A stretch of 8,121 nucleotides of DNA, taken from assembly GCA_963582345.1 (NCBI GenBank), contig CAUZSN010000120.1, positions 1 through 8,121 of the forward strand, given 5' to 3'. Positions 1 to 7,112 of the stretch are shown piece after piece. The notes under the pieces are model-generated. The model was given only the letters and a program-made list of their open reading frames with translations. It was not told the origin of the DNA and searched no databases. The position numbers and the translations under genes were made by a program. The DNA is from CAUZSN01 sp963582345. Lineage in GTDB: Bacteria > Planctomycetota > Planctomycetia > Planctomycetales > Planctomycetaceae. The number at the start of each line of letters is the position of its first letter. The stretch's first letter is position 1.

Positions 1-1
1 T

Positions 2-691
2 TGGGCCATTGTCGAGCCGGCAGATGACAATTTAACCGATCAGCAAGATTCAACGAACCACTTTCGTGCTGCTTGGAACCTTTTCTGCCATGACCGAAAT
101 TTTCGGAGACTGGCCGTGGTCGCCATGTTGTTCATCACGGTGCAATTGTTGTTTCCGCACTACCAGGCACTGGGCCGGGAACGGTTGAACCTCAAGGCAG
201 AAGGATTCCATTTGATGATCTGGATCATCGCCCAAACTGGAGCAGTAGGCGTTTTTAGTTTGATCTTAGGAGCCATTGCCGATCGCTTCGGCAACCGACT
301 GGCGATCCGAATTGAAATATTCGCGATTTCGATGGCACCACCGATCGCGCTATACCTGACGAGCACGCATTTCGAAAATAATCAGCGACTGTTCTGGATC
401 ACGTTTCTCCTGCTGGGCTTAGCACCGGTGACTATCAGGACTCTTATCAACTACACTCTAGAACTTGCCGAGCCGGCGGACCATCCACATTACATCAGCA
501 CTTTCAATGTTTGTATGGCCATACCGTTCTGCCTGTCACCACTCGTCGGACTGCTAGTCGACTTGTTCGGATTCGACTTCGTTTTCCTGTCGATTTGCGC
601 CGTGAGCGTGACTGGCGGAATGCTGACGTTTCGCATGGCCGAACCACGACGGTGGAATCACCGTCAATCGACCAGGAAAACTGAACATTAA
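2..691 (+). CDS. MFS transporter, C-terminal half (5' end outside window)
   Basis: The frame is open from the left edge to a TAA stop and gives 229 residues with no start, so the N-terminal half lies outside the window. About six hydrophobic segments can be seen (residues about 37-54, 70-93, 104-119, 130-150, 166-186 and 191-210), as expected for helices 7-12 of a 12-helix transporter. The loop 'GAIADRFGNR' (about 90-99) after the second segment matches the MFS motif-A type loop (GxxxDRxGxR) that recurs between helices 8 and 9. The segment 'DRNFRRL' just before the first helix is typical of the central loop of bacterial MFS proteins. The tail after the last helix is short and basic and therefore probably cytoplasmic. 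This is an inner-membrane secondary transporter; substrate and direction cannot be told. The next gene downstream is a tRNA on the other strand, so no operon partner is visible. Confidence 0.85.
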   Translation, partial: WAIVEPADDNLTDQQDSTNHFRAAWNLFCHDRNFRRLAVVAMLFITVQLLFPHYQALGRERLNLKAEGFHLMIWIIAQTGAVGVFSLILGAIADRFGNRLAIRIEIFAISMAPPIALYLTSTHFENNQRLFWITFLLLGLAPVTIRTLINYTLELAEPADHPHYISTFNVCMAIPFCLSPLVGLLVDLFGFDFVFLSICAVSVTGGMLTFRMAEPRRWNHRQSTRKTEH

Positions 692-748
692 TCATACGCG
701 TCACACAGCAAGTACAACGGCTAACATGGCATTGAGACCGCTTAAAAG

Positions 749-821
749 AGGCGCCGGCGGGATTCGAACCCGCGATGGAGGATTTGCAATCCCCTGCCTT
801 AGACCACTTGGCTACGGCGCC
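749..821 (-). tRNA. tRNA-Cys (GCA)
   Basis: The reverse strand folds into a full 73-base cloverleaf. The acceptor stem GGCGCCG pairs with CGGCGCC (7 bp). The D arm is GCC/GGC. The anticodon stem GGGGA/TCCTC (one G-U pair) encloses the loop TTGCAAA, giving anticodon GCA (plus-strand 785-787). There is a short variable region, and the T arm is GCGGG-TTCGAAT-CCCGC. The discriminator base is U (position 749), the known identity element for cysteinyl-tRNA synthetase, which supports the anticodon reading. No CCA is encoded (TCTTTT follows), so the 3' CCA must be added by nucleotidyltransferase. The gene stands alone and faces the upstream MFS gene tail to tail. A convincing promoter was not found. 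The hairpin at 853-880 lies about 30 bases upstream of its 5' end. Confidence 0.96.
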
Positions 822-1151
822 CCGACAATCGCATATTGTTTATGCCAGGTGTGCAGACACATTCGGATGTGTGTCTCTGCGATGATACTTTCGCGACAAA
901 ACAACAACCCGCCCTACTTGCCACAGAGCACGGCCGAATCCTACTGCTCGTGCCGACGTTAGGTCAATAGACTTTGGCTCGGTGAATGTTCTGACGAACG
1001 CGGATCATGGGTGGCAATCGTTCATTGGCAGCGTTAGTATCGGACGGCTTCACCATTGCGACATCGATTCCTAAATGCGGTGAGCGACTTGCATTTGAAG
1101 ACAGCCAGGTTGATTTGATTCAATCTTCAACCAATCCAAGGCAAACTCAAC
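822..1151. other. Intergenic stretch of about 330 bases without a convincing gene
   Basis: No reading frame here shows protein-like conservation. Two plus-strand frames that cross it (726-962 and 1007-1282) overlap the tRNA or the protease gene in another frame and give low-complexity, unfamiliar peptides. What can be seen is an imperfect hairpin at 853-880 and a 7-base inverted repeat at 1095-1130 just ahead of the protease gene. The promoters of tRNA-Cys (leftward) and of the protease gene (rightward) should lie here, but I could not pick out a good -35/-10 pair for either. Confidence 0.5.
853..880. repeat. Imperfect hairpin upstream of tRNA-Cys
   Basis: On the plus strand GCAG-ACACAT, loop TCGG, then ATGTGT, a four-base bulge GTCT, and CTGC. 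That is six perfect inner pairs plus four outer pairs. No T-run follows on either strand, so it does not look like an intrinsic terminator. It could be a regulator-binding dyad or a chance palindrome. Confidence 0.3.
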
Positions 1152-2327
1152 ATGGAGTACAACGGACCCGACTCTGGAGGTGTTCGATCGGAGAACGTCG
1201 CTCGTCAACCGACGGTAAACACATGGCTCGTCTTGGTTCTATTGGTCCTAGTCTGTGTTCTGATCTTTCACTCACTCAGTGATAGTCGTTCGCCACTACA
1301 TGACCCCGACGCTAGACCACGTGAAATCACCCCGCGCGGCGATCTGGCCGCGGACGAAAAGTCAACCATCGAACTATTTTCCCAGTCGTCCTATTCCGTA
1401 GTTCATGTGACGAACCTGGCCGTGCGGCAAGATGCTTTAAGCTTCAACGTGTTTGAGATTCCCCAGGGAACCGGCAGCGGTTTTGTTTGGGATACCGAAG
1501 GGCACATCGTAACAAACTTTCACGTCATTCGGGGGGCTCAGGCTGCCAGGGTTACGTTGGCTGACAACTCCCCCTGGAACGCAAGATTAGTAGGATCCGA
1601 GCCCGACAAGGATCTGGCAGTTCTGAAGATCGACGCCCCGAAAAACAAGCTGAAACCAATTAGAATTGGAATGTCCAGCAACTTGCAGGTCGGACAAAAA
1701 GTTTTCGCCATAGGTAATCCGTTCGAGCTGGACCAGACACTGACAACAGGCGTCATCAGCGGACTGGGACGAACTATTCCCGCCGTGACCGGTCGGCCGA
1801 TTCATGACGTCATTCAAACCGATGCCGCCATCAACCCTGGAAACTCAGGCGGACCACTGTTAGACAGTGCGGGACGGCTGATCGGAGTGAACACGGCCAT
1901 CGCCAATCGTTCGGGATCGGAAGGTTCTGAAGGAATTGGGTTCGCGGTCCCCGTCGATACGGTAAACTACATTATTCCTGATTTGATCCGTTACGGCCGG
2001 GTTGAACGCCCCGGGTTGGGAATCACCACGTGGCCGAATTCGTACGACCGATTTGGGCTCAAGGGAGTTCTGATTCTGACTGTCCTAAAGAACGGCGCTG
2101 CAGCTCAGGCAGGACTCCTGCCGACGCGTCGCAATTCTAACGGTGCGATACTGCTAGGAGACCTAATTGTCGCGGTCAATGGAAATACGGTGGAGAATCT
2201 AAACGATCTGTTTATACTCCTGGACAAGTGCAAAGTGGGCAACACCGTCTCGGTGACAATCATGCGTGACAAGAAACAACTCATGGTTCAGCTAACGCTC
2301 CAATCGTTGCCATCAATGAGCCCGTAG
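1152..2327 (+). CDS. Membrane-anchored HtrA/Deg family serine protease (S1C), one PDZ domain
   Basis: The gene encodes 391 residues. A short N-terminal tail is followed by one membrane segment (about 24-40, rich in L and V), so the protease domain probably faces the periplasm, as in DegS-type proteins. The trypsin-like domain (about 80-280) shows the full triad: His124 in 'TNFHVIRGA', Asp154 in 'DKDLAVLKID' and Ser232 in 'NPGNSGGPLLD'. One PDZ domain follows (about 287-385, 'RPGLGI...GVLIL...ILLGDLIVAVNG'), and the length suits a one-PDZ enzyme. These proteases degrade or refold damaged envelope proteins, or cleave regulators in stress signalling; which applies here is unknown. Several stretches ('NLAVRQD', 'APKNKL', 'GRPI.DVIQTDAAINPGNSGG', 'LDKCKVG') recall plant chloroplast Deg1 closely. 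Residue 192 is Glu in 'GNPFELDQTL', where Gly is usual. The ATG at 1152 was chosen because it leaves a complete membrane anchor; AAGG about 10 bases upstream is a weak ribosome site. It appears to be a single gene. Confidence 0.93.
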   Translation: MEYNGPDSGGVRSENVARQPTVNTWLVLVLLVLVCVLIFHSLSDSRSPLHDPDARPREITPRGDLAADEKSTIELFSQSSYSVVHVTNLAVRQDALSFNVFEIPQGTGSGFVWDTEGHIVTNFHVIRGAQAARVTLADNSPWNARLVGSEPDKDLAVLKIDAPKNKLKPIRIGMSSNLQVGQKVFAIGNPFELDQTLTTGVISGLGRTIPAVTGRPIHDVIQTDAAINPGNSGGPLLDSAGRLIGVNTAIANRSGSEGSEGIGFAVPVDTVNYIIPDLIRYGRVERPGLGITTWPNSYDRFGLKGVLILTVLKNGAAAQAGLLPTRRNSNGAILLGDLIVAVNGNTVENLNDLFILLDKCKVGNTVSVTIMRDKKQLMVQLTLQSLPSMSP

Positions 2328-2359
2328 AACAGATCACAATGTCGGGTGCTAATTCATCG

Positions 2360-2387
2360 TTGACACTATCATTGCAGTAAGTAGGAT
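2360..2387 (+). promoter_or_regulatory. Predicted sigma70-type promoter for the STAS gene
   Basis: A perfect TTGACA -35 box (2360-2365) is followed after 16 bases by TAGGAT (2382-2387), which matches 4 of 6 positions of the -10 consensus. It lies in the 207-base gap between the protease stop and the STAS start. Transcription would begin near 2394 and leave a leader of about 140 bases. An alternative is chance similarity. Confidence 0.4.
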
Positions 2388-2534
2388 GAGTTCCTAAACC
2401 ACGATACCAACACGTCTGAATAGACGGTGCTCGCAAACCGCTGTCTTCGAACGTGTTGAATGTTACGGCTTCGGCTACTTAGGTCGGAAACAAGAAACCG
2501 TTTCAACTAGATCTTTTGTTAAGCCAGGCAGTTC

Positions 2535-2903
2535 ATGTCTAATACCAGAGCTCCCGAAATCACAAAGGAAAACGATGTAACCGTCATTGGTTTCGGACCG
2601 GAATTCGCAAACCTTGACGAACCAATTATTGATGAACTCCGGGACGTGATACTGGATCTTGCAAGTGATGTCGACCCGCTATTAATCGTCCTTGACATGT
2701 CTCATATCAAATTTTTTGGATCATCATTTATCGAAATCCTGTTCCGCATTTGGAATCGGACGAACCTTCAGGAAGGTGGGCAATTTGGTATCAGTGGTTT
2801 AACGCCCTACTGCAAAGAGGTTCTGGAAGTCACCCACCTGGATCAGTTGTGGAGGCTCTACGAGACACGAGACGAGGCTATTCAAGCCCTGACGAGCAAG
2901 TGA
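2535..2903 (+). CDS. Single-domain STAS protein (anti-sigma factor antagonist-like)
   Basis: The gene encodes 122 residues, almost entirely one STAS domain, the usual size of SpoIIAA/RsbV-type proteins. A beta strand (about 14-20) and a helix (about 28-45) lead into the family core 'LLIVLDMSHIKFFGSSFIEIL' in the order strand, loop, helix (about 49-69), then further strands and a C-terminal helix (about 105-120). In SpoIIAA the phosphorylated Ser lies in the motif D-S-S-G-L; here the matching place is G62-S63-S64-F65, so the serine pair is kept but the Asp and the Gly-Leu are not. In known systems such proteins bind an anti-sigma kinase and free a sigma factor, or act as parts of larger signalling modules. 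No kinase, PP2C phosphatase or sigma factor is visible nearby, so the partner is unknown. The ATG at 2535 is the first in frame; AGG about 7 bases upstream is a weak ribosome site. A promoter candidate lies at 2360-2387. Confidence 0.85.
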   Translation: MSNTRAPEITKENDVTVIGFGPEFANLDEPIIDELRDVILDLASDVDPLLIVLDMSHIKFFGSSFIEILFRIWNRTNLQEGGQFGISGLTPYCKEVLEVTHLDQLWRLYETRDEAIQALTSK

Positions 2904-3056
2904 CGCCCGACCGCTGCTAATGGTTGATTACACGCTGCTTTCAGAAGGACCGGTCCGTGTGGTCTCGAAAACTTCCAGAATCAACGCCATGCCTGCGTTA
3001 GCAATTCGATCCGTCCACAATGCCGTATGTCTGCAAAACAGCATCAAGTTGGCCGA

Positions 3057-3233
3057 TTAATTCGAAAGAATCAAATATTCGTCCTTATCCGAAACAGAAT
3101 GCTCGTCGAATAAATCGTCAATGCGAAAGCCGACTTCGATTCCGTCAACATCGACAATCGTGACAATCCGATCTCCAATTCGCAAAGCCTCGCCTATCGA
3201 CAAGTCAAATTCTTGCTCGCACGCTATGGACAT
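3057..3233 (-). CDS. Small acidic hypothetical protein with a CsrA-like N-terminal motif
   Basis: The 58-codon frame runs from ATG (3233-3231) to TAA (3059-3057) on the minus strand. It is the only sensible start in a frame that stays open up to a stop at 3317; no ATG, GTG or TTG lies further upstream. Residues 14-21 read 'GEALRIGD', against 'GETLMIGD' in E. coli CsrA, and the alternating hydrophobic stretch that follows ('RIVTIVDVDGIEVGFRID') looks like two or three beta strands with the turn glycine where CsrA has one. Overall length is also close to CsrA (61 residues). However, the N-terminus is longer, the CsrA RNA-contact residues (Leu4, Arg44) have no match, and the protein is strongly acidic, so RNA binding of the CsrA type is doubtful. 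No clear ribosome site is seen. It sits alone between the STAS gene and manA, facing away from manA. The strand pattern favours a real gene, but a chance frame cannot be excluded. Confidence 0.5.
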   Translation of the reverse strand: MSIACEQEFDLSIGEALRIGDRIVTIVDVDGIEVGFRIDDLFDEHSVSDKDEYLILSN

Positions 3234-3368
3234 CCATGCATCGCCGCAAACCTGATGGAATTCACGTTCGTGTCGAATTGCAAAGCCTGGCGAATGATGG
3301 CTGTACCACCTCGCTTACAATCTAGCAAATCGAATAGGTAAATGCACAGAACGATTGACAACAAATAA

Positions 3369-4355
3369 ATGCAACCACTGCGATTTCAACCAATTTTGAA
3401 ACAAAGCCGTTGGGGCGGAACTCGCCTGGGATCGATCCTCGGAAAGTCGATCGGCAACATGACTAATTATTCCGAAAGTTGGGAGATTTCGGATCATGGA
3501 GCTGATCAAAGCGTCGTCATCAACGGACCGTACCAAGGATGGACGTTGGCACGCCTGGTTGCCGAAGAAGGCAAGGCGCTGCTCGGCAAACAGGACGGGG
3601 TATCTCAGTTCCCACTGCTTTTCAAATTTCTAGACACGACTGACCGACTATCCGTCCAGGTTCACCCGAACGACGTACAGGCTCAACAATTTAATGCGAA
3701 AGAGAACGGAAAGACCGAAGTCGGGGTTATCATACATGCCGAACCGGACAGTCAGCTGTACGTTGGACTGAAGAGTAATGTCGACCGAACGCTACTGGAA
3801 AAATGTTTGGCTGAGGGAACCATCGAACAGTGCCTGCATGGATTTCCTGTCGTGGGAGGTGAATGCGTGTTCATCCCGGCCGGCACCGTCCACGCCATCG
3901 GGAAAGGTATTCTGTTGGCCGAGGTGCAACAGTCAAGCGATCTGACGTTTCGCCTGTACGACTGGGGCCGGGTCGGGACCGACGGGAAACCGCGCCAACT
4001 ACATATCGAACAAGCACTTTCCTGCATCAATTTCGACTGCGGCCCGGTCGATCCAGTCGCCTCAGATGTTGTTTGGCAAGGCAATACAACACTTCGTACT
4101 GGCTACACAGCCGAAGAGCTGGTCCGATCGCAGTACTTCACCCTTCGCAGACATTCTGGTGACTCAACGTTTGTCTTCTGTGATCGAGAACGATTTCATG
4201 TGCTCATGATGCTCGATGGGCAAGCATCGTTGCATTGCGACGGCGAGGTTATCGAATTACAGCAAGGCCATTCAATTCTGTTGCCCGCTGACGCTCCGCA
4301 AGCGCAAGTAGTCCCGGATGGTATGGTCTGGATTCTAGAGATATTCGTACCGTAA
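3369..4355 (+). CDS. manA: Mannose-6-phosphate isomerase, class I
   Basis: The gene encodes 328 residues, close to the short Bacillus-type class I enzymes (about 315). It interconverts mannose 6-phosphate and fructose 6-phosphate in the cytoplasm, feeding mannose into glycolysis or supplying mannose for GDP-mannose and surface polysaccharides. The cupin fold carries the zinc ligands expected of the family: Gln97 and His99 in 'LSVQVHPND', Glu117 in 'GKTEV' and His175 in 'AGTVHAIG'. The catalytic Arg region is present as 'SDLTFRLYDWGR' (about 190-201, Arg195). The N-terminal 'RWGGTRL' and 'ESWEIS' motifs are also typical. After the TE of 'KTE' the usual Trp-Tyr is replaced by Val-Gly, a mild departure. 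The ATG at 3369 starts at the family's normal N-terminus; a stop codon lies directly in front of it, so no longer form is possible. No Shine-Dalgarno site is visible. It converges with glnD, with 23 bases between the stops and no clear terminator. Confidence 0.94.
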   Translation: MQPLRFQPILKQSRWGGTRLGSILGKSIGNMTNYSESWEISDHGADQSVVINGPYQGWTLARLVAEEGKALLGKQDGVSQFPLLFKFLDTTDRLSVQVHPNDVQAQQFNAKENGKTEVGVIIHAEPDSQLYVGLKSNVDRTLLEKCLAEGTIEQCLHGFPVVGGECVFIPAGTVHAIGKGILLAEVQQSSDLTFRLYDWGRVGTDGKPRQLHIEQALSCINFDCGPVDPVASDVVWQGNTTLRTGYTAEELVRSQYFTLRRHSGDSTFVFCDRERFHVLMMLDGQASLHCDGEVIELQQGHSILLPADAPQAQVVPDGMVWILEIFVP

Positions 4356-4378
4356 CGTCGATCAAAATTCCAGCGTAT

Positions 4379-7060
4379 TCAAACGAATCGCAGGTAACCG
4401 GCACACTGAAATTCAGCGATCTTTGATTCCAGCCCATCTTGGATTGCTCGCAAGCGACTCTGATCGTTAATCTTCCGTCCACTAATATCAGTCACGTAAA
4501 GCACGTCGACGACTTGATCGAAGTGGGTCGCAATCTTGGCCAGCTCAACCGAAAAATTCAGTTCAAAAACGGTCCGTGCGATCGTATAAAGTAGTCCAGT
4601 GCGATCGTAAGCAAAGACGTCGATGACTGTACATCGTTCTGACGAACTGTTGTCAATGACAACGCGCATTGGTAAGTCGGAAACCGATCCAGCATGGTGC
4701 TCCGCATCAAATCGCTTGTAGCGTCGAAATAGCTCTTCTACCGTCGTTCGGCCAATCAGCACGTTGCGAATGGCTGACGTGACCAAGTCAATGCGAGACT
4801 GTGGGACATCGCCAGCGTAGTCGCGATCGACAACCCGAAAGCCATCGATAACAACGCCATTCTGGGTGGTGCTGATTTGAGCGGAGAGGATCTTCAACCG
4901 ATTCGCTGTCAGAACTCCAACGATTCGGTGAAAGCAGCCGGCGGAGAATCTCTTATTGGTAATGACTCGGTAATCCACTGTTCCGGTCGCGCTGTCAAAT
5001 TGGCCTTCGAGGACGATTTCATCCGACTGTAACGTTCGAATCACGTGTAGGTCAGCAGCAATCTGCTCGGACACAGTCGAACTTAGATAGTACAGCGGCA
5101 ACACGTTGAACTGCTCATCATACCAGTCATCGAGTCTGCCTTGGTTTGCGTCACCCAGATCGTGGGTCATTGATTCCAGCACTTGCCCTCGCACTTTTTT
5201 CAAATGCTCGTCCGCGTTGAACTGATGTGGTTTGCCACTGAGAATATGCATCGCTCGGTTGTACAAGTCGGTCAGCAAATCTGCTTTCCAATTGGTCCAC
5301 ACACCGGGGCCAACCGCCATCAAATCAGCCGCTGTCAACACGTAAAGCATCCTGAGCGTTTCCGGACTTCCCACTTCATGGCTGAACCGCAACAATAGTT
5401 TAGGATCGGTAATGTCTCGACGCAGCGCGAGATGCGACATCATCAGATGTTTGTACACCAAGAAGATTAATACTTCACGCTGATCGGCTGAAAGGTGAAA
5501 CCGCCGGGCTGTTCGTTCTGCAATCCGTCGTCCGACTTGACTGTGATCGCCTGGAAATCCCTTGCCCAAATCATGTAGCATCAGGGCCAAATGCAGGATC
5601 TGTCTGTTATTGATCTTGCGATAAGCGGTCCCCACTGGCCCTTGGTTCTGCTCGAACAGTTCGACTGACTCGACGGCTTGAAGGATGTGTTCATCAACGG
5701 TGAACTTGTGATACAAATTGAATTGCAGCAAGCAGTGAGCGTGCTTGAATTCAGGAATTAAGATCTCCAGGACACCAGTGTCGTGCATACTGCGCACCAG
5801 CAGCCCTAGATTTCCAGTCGTTCCCAGAACCGATAGGAAGAGTTTGGCCTCTTCGGGCGAAACAGTGGTACTTAACGTAAACGCGGATTCTTTGATTTGT
5901 TCTGCTAACAGCGGCGCCACGTCGACCCGATAGGAGGCAGCCAACTGATATATTTTCAGGATGTCCTGAAGATTGCTGCAAAGCGATTCACGATACTTGC
6001 CGACAACGTCAATATGGGCCGGTCCGACCTTAAAAATCTTATTGATGCGATGCGTGCCGGCAAATGTGATCAGGCGAGATCGGAGTGACTTGGGTCGATT
6101 GAGTGATGTAAACCGCTTCGCCAAGTCAGCAACAGCCATGCTGTGACGGAAATACTCCTGCATGAACACCTCGACTGAACTCTGACCTGGCATCGATTCG
6201 ATCGCTCGTTGTTTAGCAATGCGCAGTTGATCGTCACGGCCAAGCACATCTTGTGCTTTTCCGGCCGCGAAGTGCAATTCGATCCGAATACGGGTCAAGA
6301 ATTCGTTGGCATCTCGCAGATTTTTTGAATCTTTTGAACCTAGGACCCGGCGCAGACATAAGGCGTCAATGTCACTAGTCCCAAAATTTGCGAATCCCAT
6401 CCAACGAATCATATGTAAATCGCGCAAGCCGCCCAGTGCGCGTTTAACGTCCGGTTCTAACTGCTGCACGACCGCTCCGTGCTGCCAACGCTCATGGTCG
6501 CGCGCGGTTAGGCAATCTTCGATAAATTTAGGCAACCGACGACGAATAACTCGCCGACAAAATTTGCCTTTCAACTCTCGAACTAGAACATCGGAACCCC
6601 ACAGGCGGCGCACTTCAATCAAAGACGTTGCGACCTGTGAATCATTCAACGCGATCGTAATCGACTCGTTCACAGTCCGTACGCTGTGTCCCAACGTCAA
6701 ACCGGCGTCCCAGCAATCGCGCACGAATTGTGCAACGCAGACCATGAAGTCATCTTGAACGACACCGCGGTACAAGAACAACAGATCGATATCCGAATAC
6801 GGCGCCATGGCGCCGCGGCCTGACCCTCCGACAGCCACAACCGCGGCGTTGCGTTCGATCTTCCGCCAATTACACGAGCCCAGGTGTCCGATCGCGTCGA
6901 GAAATAATTGGATGACAAACCGATCCATTCCTTCGGAAATGGTCGTTGCCACTTCAACACCAGCTGCCCCGCTGTCCAGAAGGATTTGTGCTTGCTTGCG
7001 CACCGCCGCGACTCGCAAGCGGTTTTGCGTCGATTGCTCTGTCACAACTGATGCAGTCAT
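4379..7060 (-). CDS. glnD: Bifunctional uridylyltransferase/uridylyl-removing enzyme (PII sensor GlnD)
   Basis: GlnD is the glutamine sensor of nitrogen control: it adds UMP to PII when glutamine is low and removes it when glutamine is high. From the ATG at 7060 the protein has 893 residues, against 890 in E. coli. The nucleotidyltransferase domain has 'GGSGRG' (78-83) and the metal pair D90-x-D92 ('YSDID'). The linker keeps 'LEPDV' and 'GGLRDLH' (about 201-216), where E. coli has PGGLRDIH. The HD hydrolase domain has His458 ('DEHIL') and the His496-Asp497 pair ('LHDLGKG', then 'GDHSQVG'). Two ACT domains (about 700-760 and 810-885) form the glutamine-sensing end. All parts look intact. A TTG 15 bases further upstream (7075) would give 898 residues; I preferred ATG, but neither has a good ribosome site. 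It lies 52 bases downstream of glnB in the same direction, so the two are probably co-transcribed from the promoter at 7489-7518. Confidence 0.95.
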   Translation of the reverse strand: MTASVVTEQSTQNRLRVAAVRKQAQILLDSGAAGVEVATTISEGMDRFVIQLFLDAIGHLGSCNWRKIERNAAVVAVGGSGRGAMAPYSDIDLLFLYRGVVQDDFMVCVAQFVRDCWDAGLTLGHSVRTVNESITIALNDSQVATSLIEVRRLWGSDVLVRELKGKFCRRVIRRRLPKFIEDCLTARDHERWQHGAVVQQLEPDVKRALGGLRDLHMIRWMGFANFGTSDIDALCLRRVLGSKDSKNLRDANEFLTRIRIELHFAAGKAQDVLGRDDQLRIAKQRAIESMPGQSSVEVFMQEYFRHSMAVADLAKRFTSLNRPKSLRSRLITFAGTHRINKIFKVGPAHIDVVGKYRESLCSNLQDILKIYQLAASYRVDVAPLLAEQIKESAFTLSTTVSPEEAKLFLSVLGTTGNLGLLVRSMHDTGVLEILIPEFKHAHCLLQFNLYHKFTVDEHILQAVESVELFEQNQGPVGTAYRKINNRQILHLALMLHDLGKGFPGDHSQVGRRIAERTARRFHLSADQREVLIFLVYKHLMMSHLALRRDITDPKLLLRFSHEVGSPETLRMLYVLTAADLMAVGPGVWTNWKADLLTDLYNRAMHILSGKPHQFNADEHLKKVRGQVLESMTHDLGDANQGRLDDWYDEQFNVLPLYYLSSTVSEQIAADLHVIRTLQSDEIVLEGQFDSATGTVDYRVITNKRFSAGCFHRIVGVLTANRLKILSAQISTTQNGVVIDGFRVVDRDYAGDVPQSRIDLVTSAIRNVLIGRTTVEELFRRYKRFDAEHHAGSVSDLPMRVVIDNSSSERCTVIDVFAYDRTGLLYTIARTVFELNFSVELAKIATHFDQVVDVLYVTDISGRKINDQSRLRAIQDGLESKIAEFQCAGYLRFV

Positions 7061-7112
7061 CGCAACGTCACTCAACTGTCACTTAGAACTTGGCGTCTTC
7101 AAGAGTTTTGTT

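Noticed and set aside
726..962. Plus-strand reading frame of 78 codons
   Set aside because: It runs through the tRNA-Cys gene in antisense, and its 'AGGIRTRDGGFAIPCLRPLGYGA' type peptide is a known artefact of translating tRNA genes.
964..1056. Short minus-strand frame ending in 'PPMIRVRQNIHRAKVY'
   Set aside because: The RVRQ stretch faintly recalls the start of some larger planctomycete proteins, but the frame stops at once and nothing after the stop continues any protein. Too short to call a remnant.
1007..1282. Plus-strand reading frame of 91 codons
   Set aside because: It overlaps the start of the well-supported protease gene in another frame and resembles no protein family.
2411..2429. 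Small hairpin (CACGTCT-GAAT-AGACGGTG) after the protease gene
   Set aside because: Stem of seven pairs with a bulge but no T-run after it and about 85 bases past the stop, so not a credible intrinsic terminator.
2947..2956. Perfect 10-base palindrome GGACCGGTCC after the STAS gene
   Set aside because: Single copy with no loop and no nearby promoter; expected by chance at this length.
3342..3368. Eight-codon upstream frame ending exactly before the manA start
   Set aside because: ATG to TAA directly abuts the manA ATG and could be a leader peptide with translational coupling, but it has no ribosome site and no repeated or regulatory codons; chance is likely.
3752..4084. 110-codon minus-strand frame inside manA
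   Set aside because: Antisense shadow of the conserved manA coding sequence with no family resemblance.
6306..6758. 150-codon plus-strand frame inside glnD
   Set aside because: Antisense shadow of GlnD; Arg- and Ser-rich peptide without recognisable motifs.
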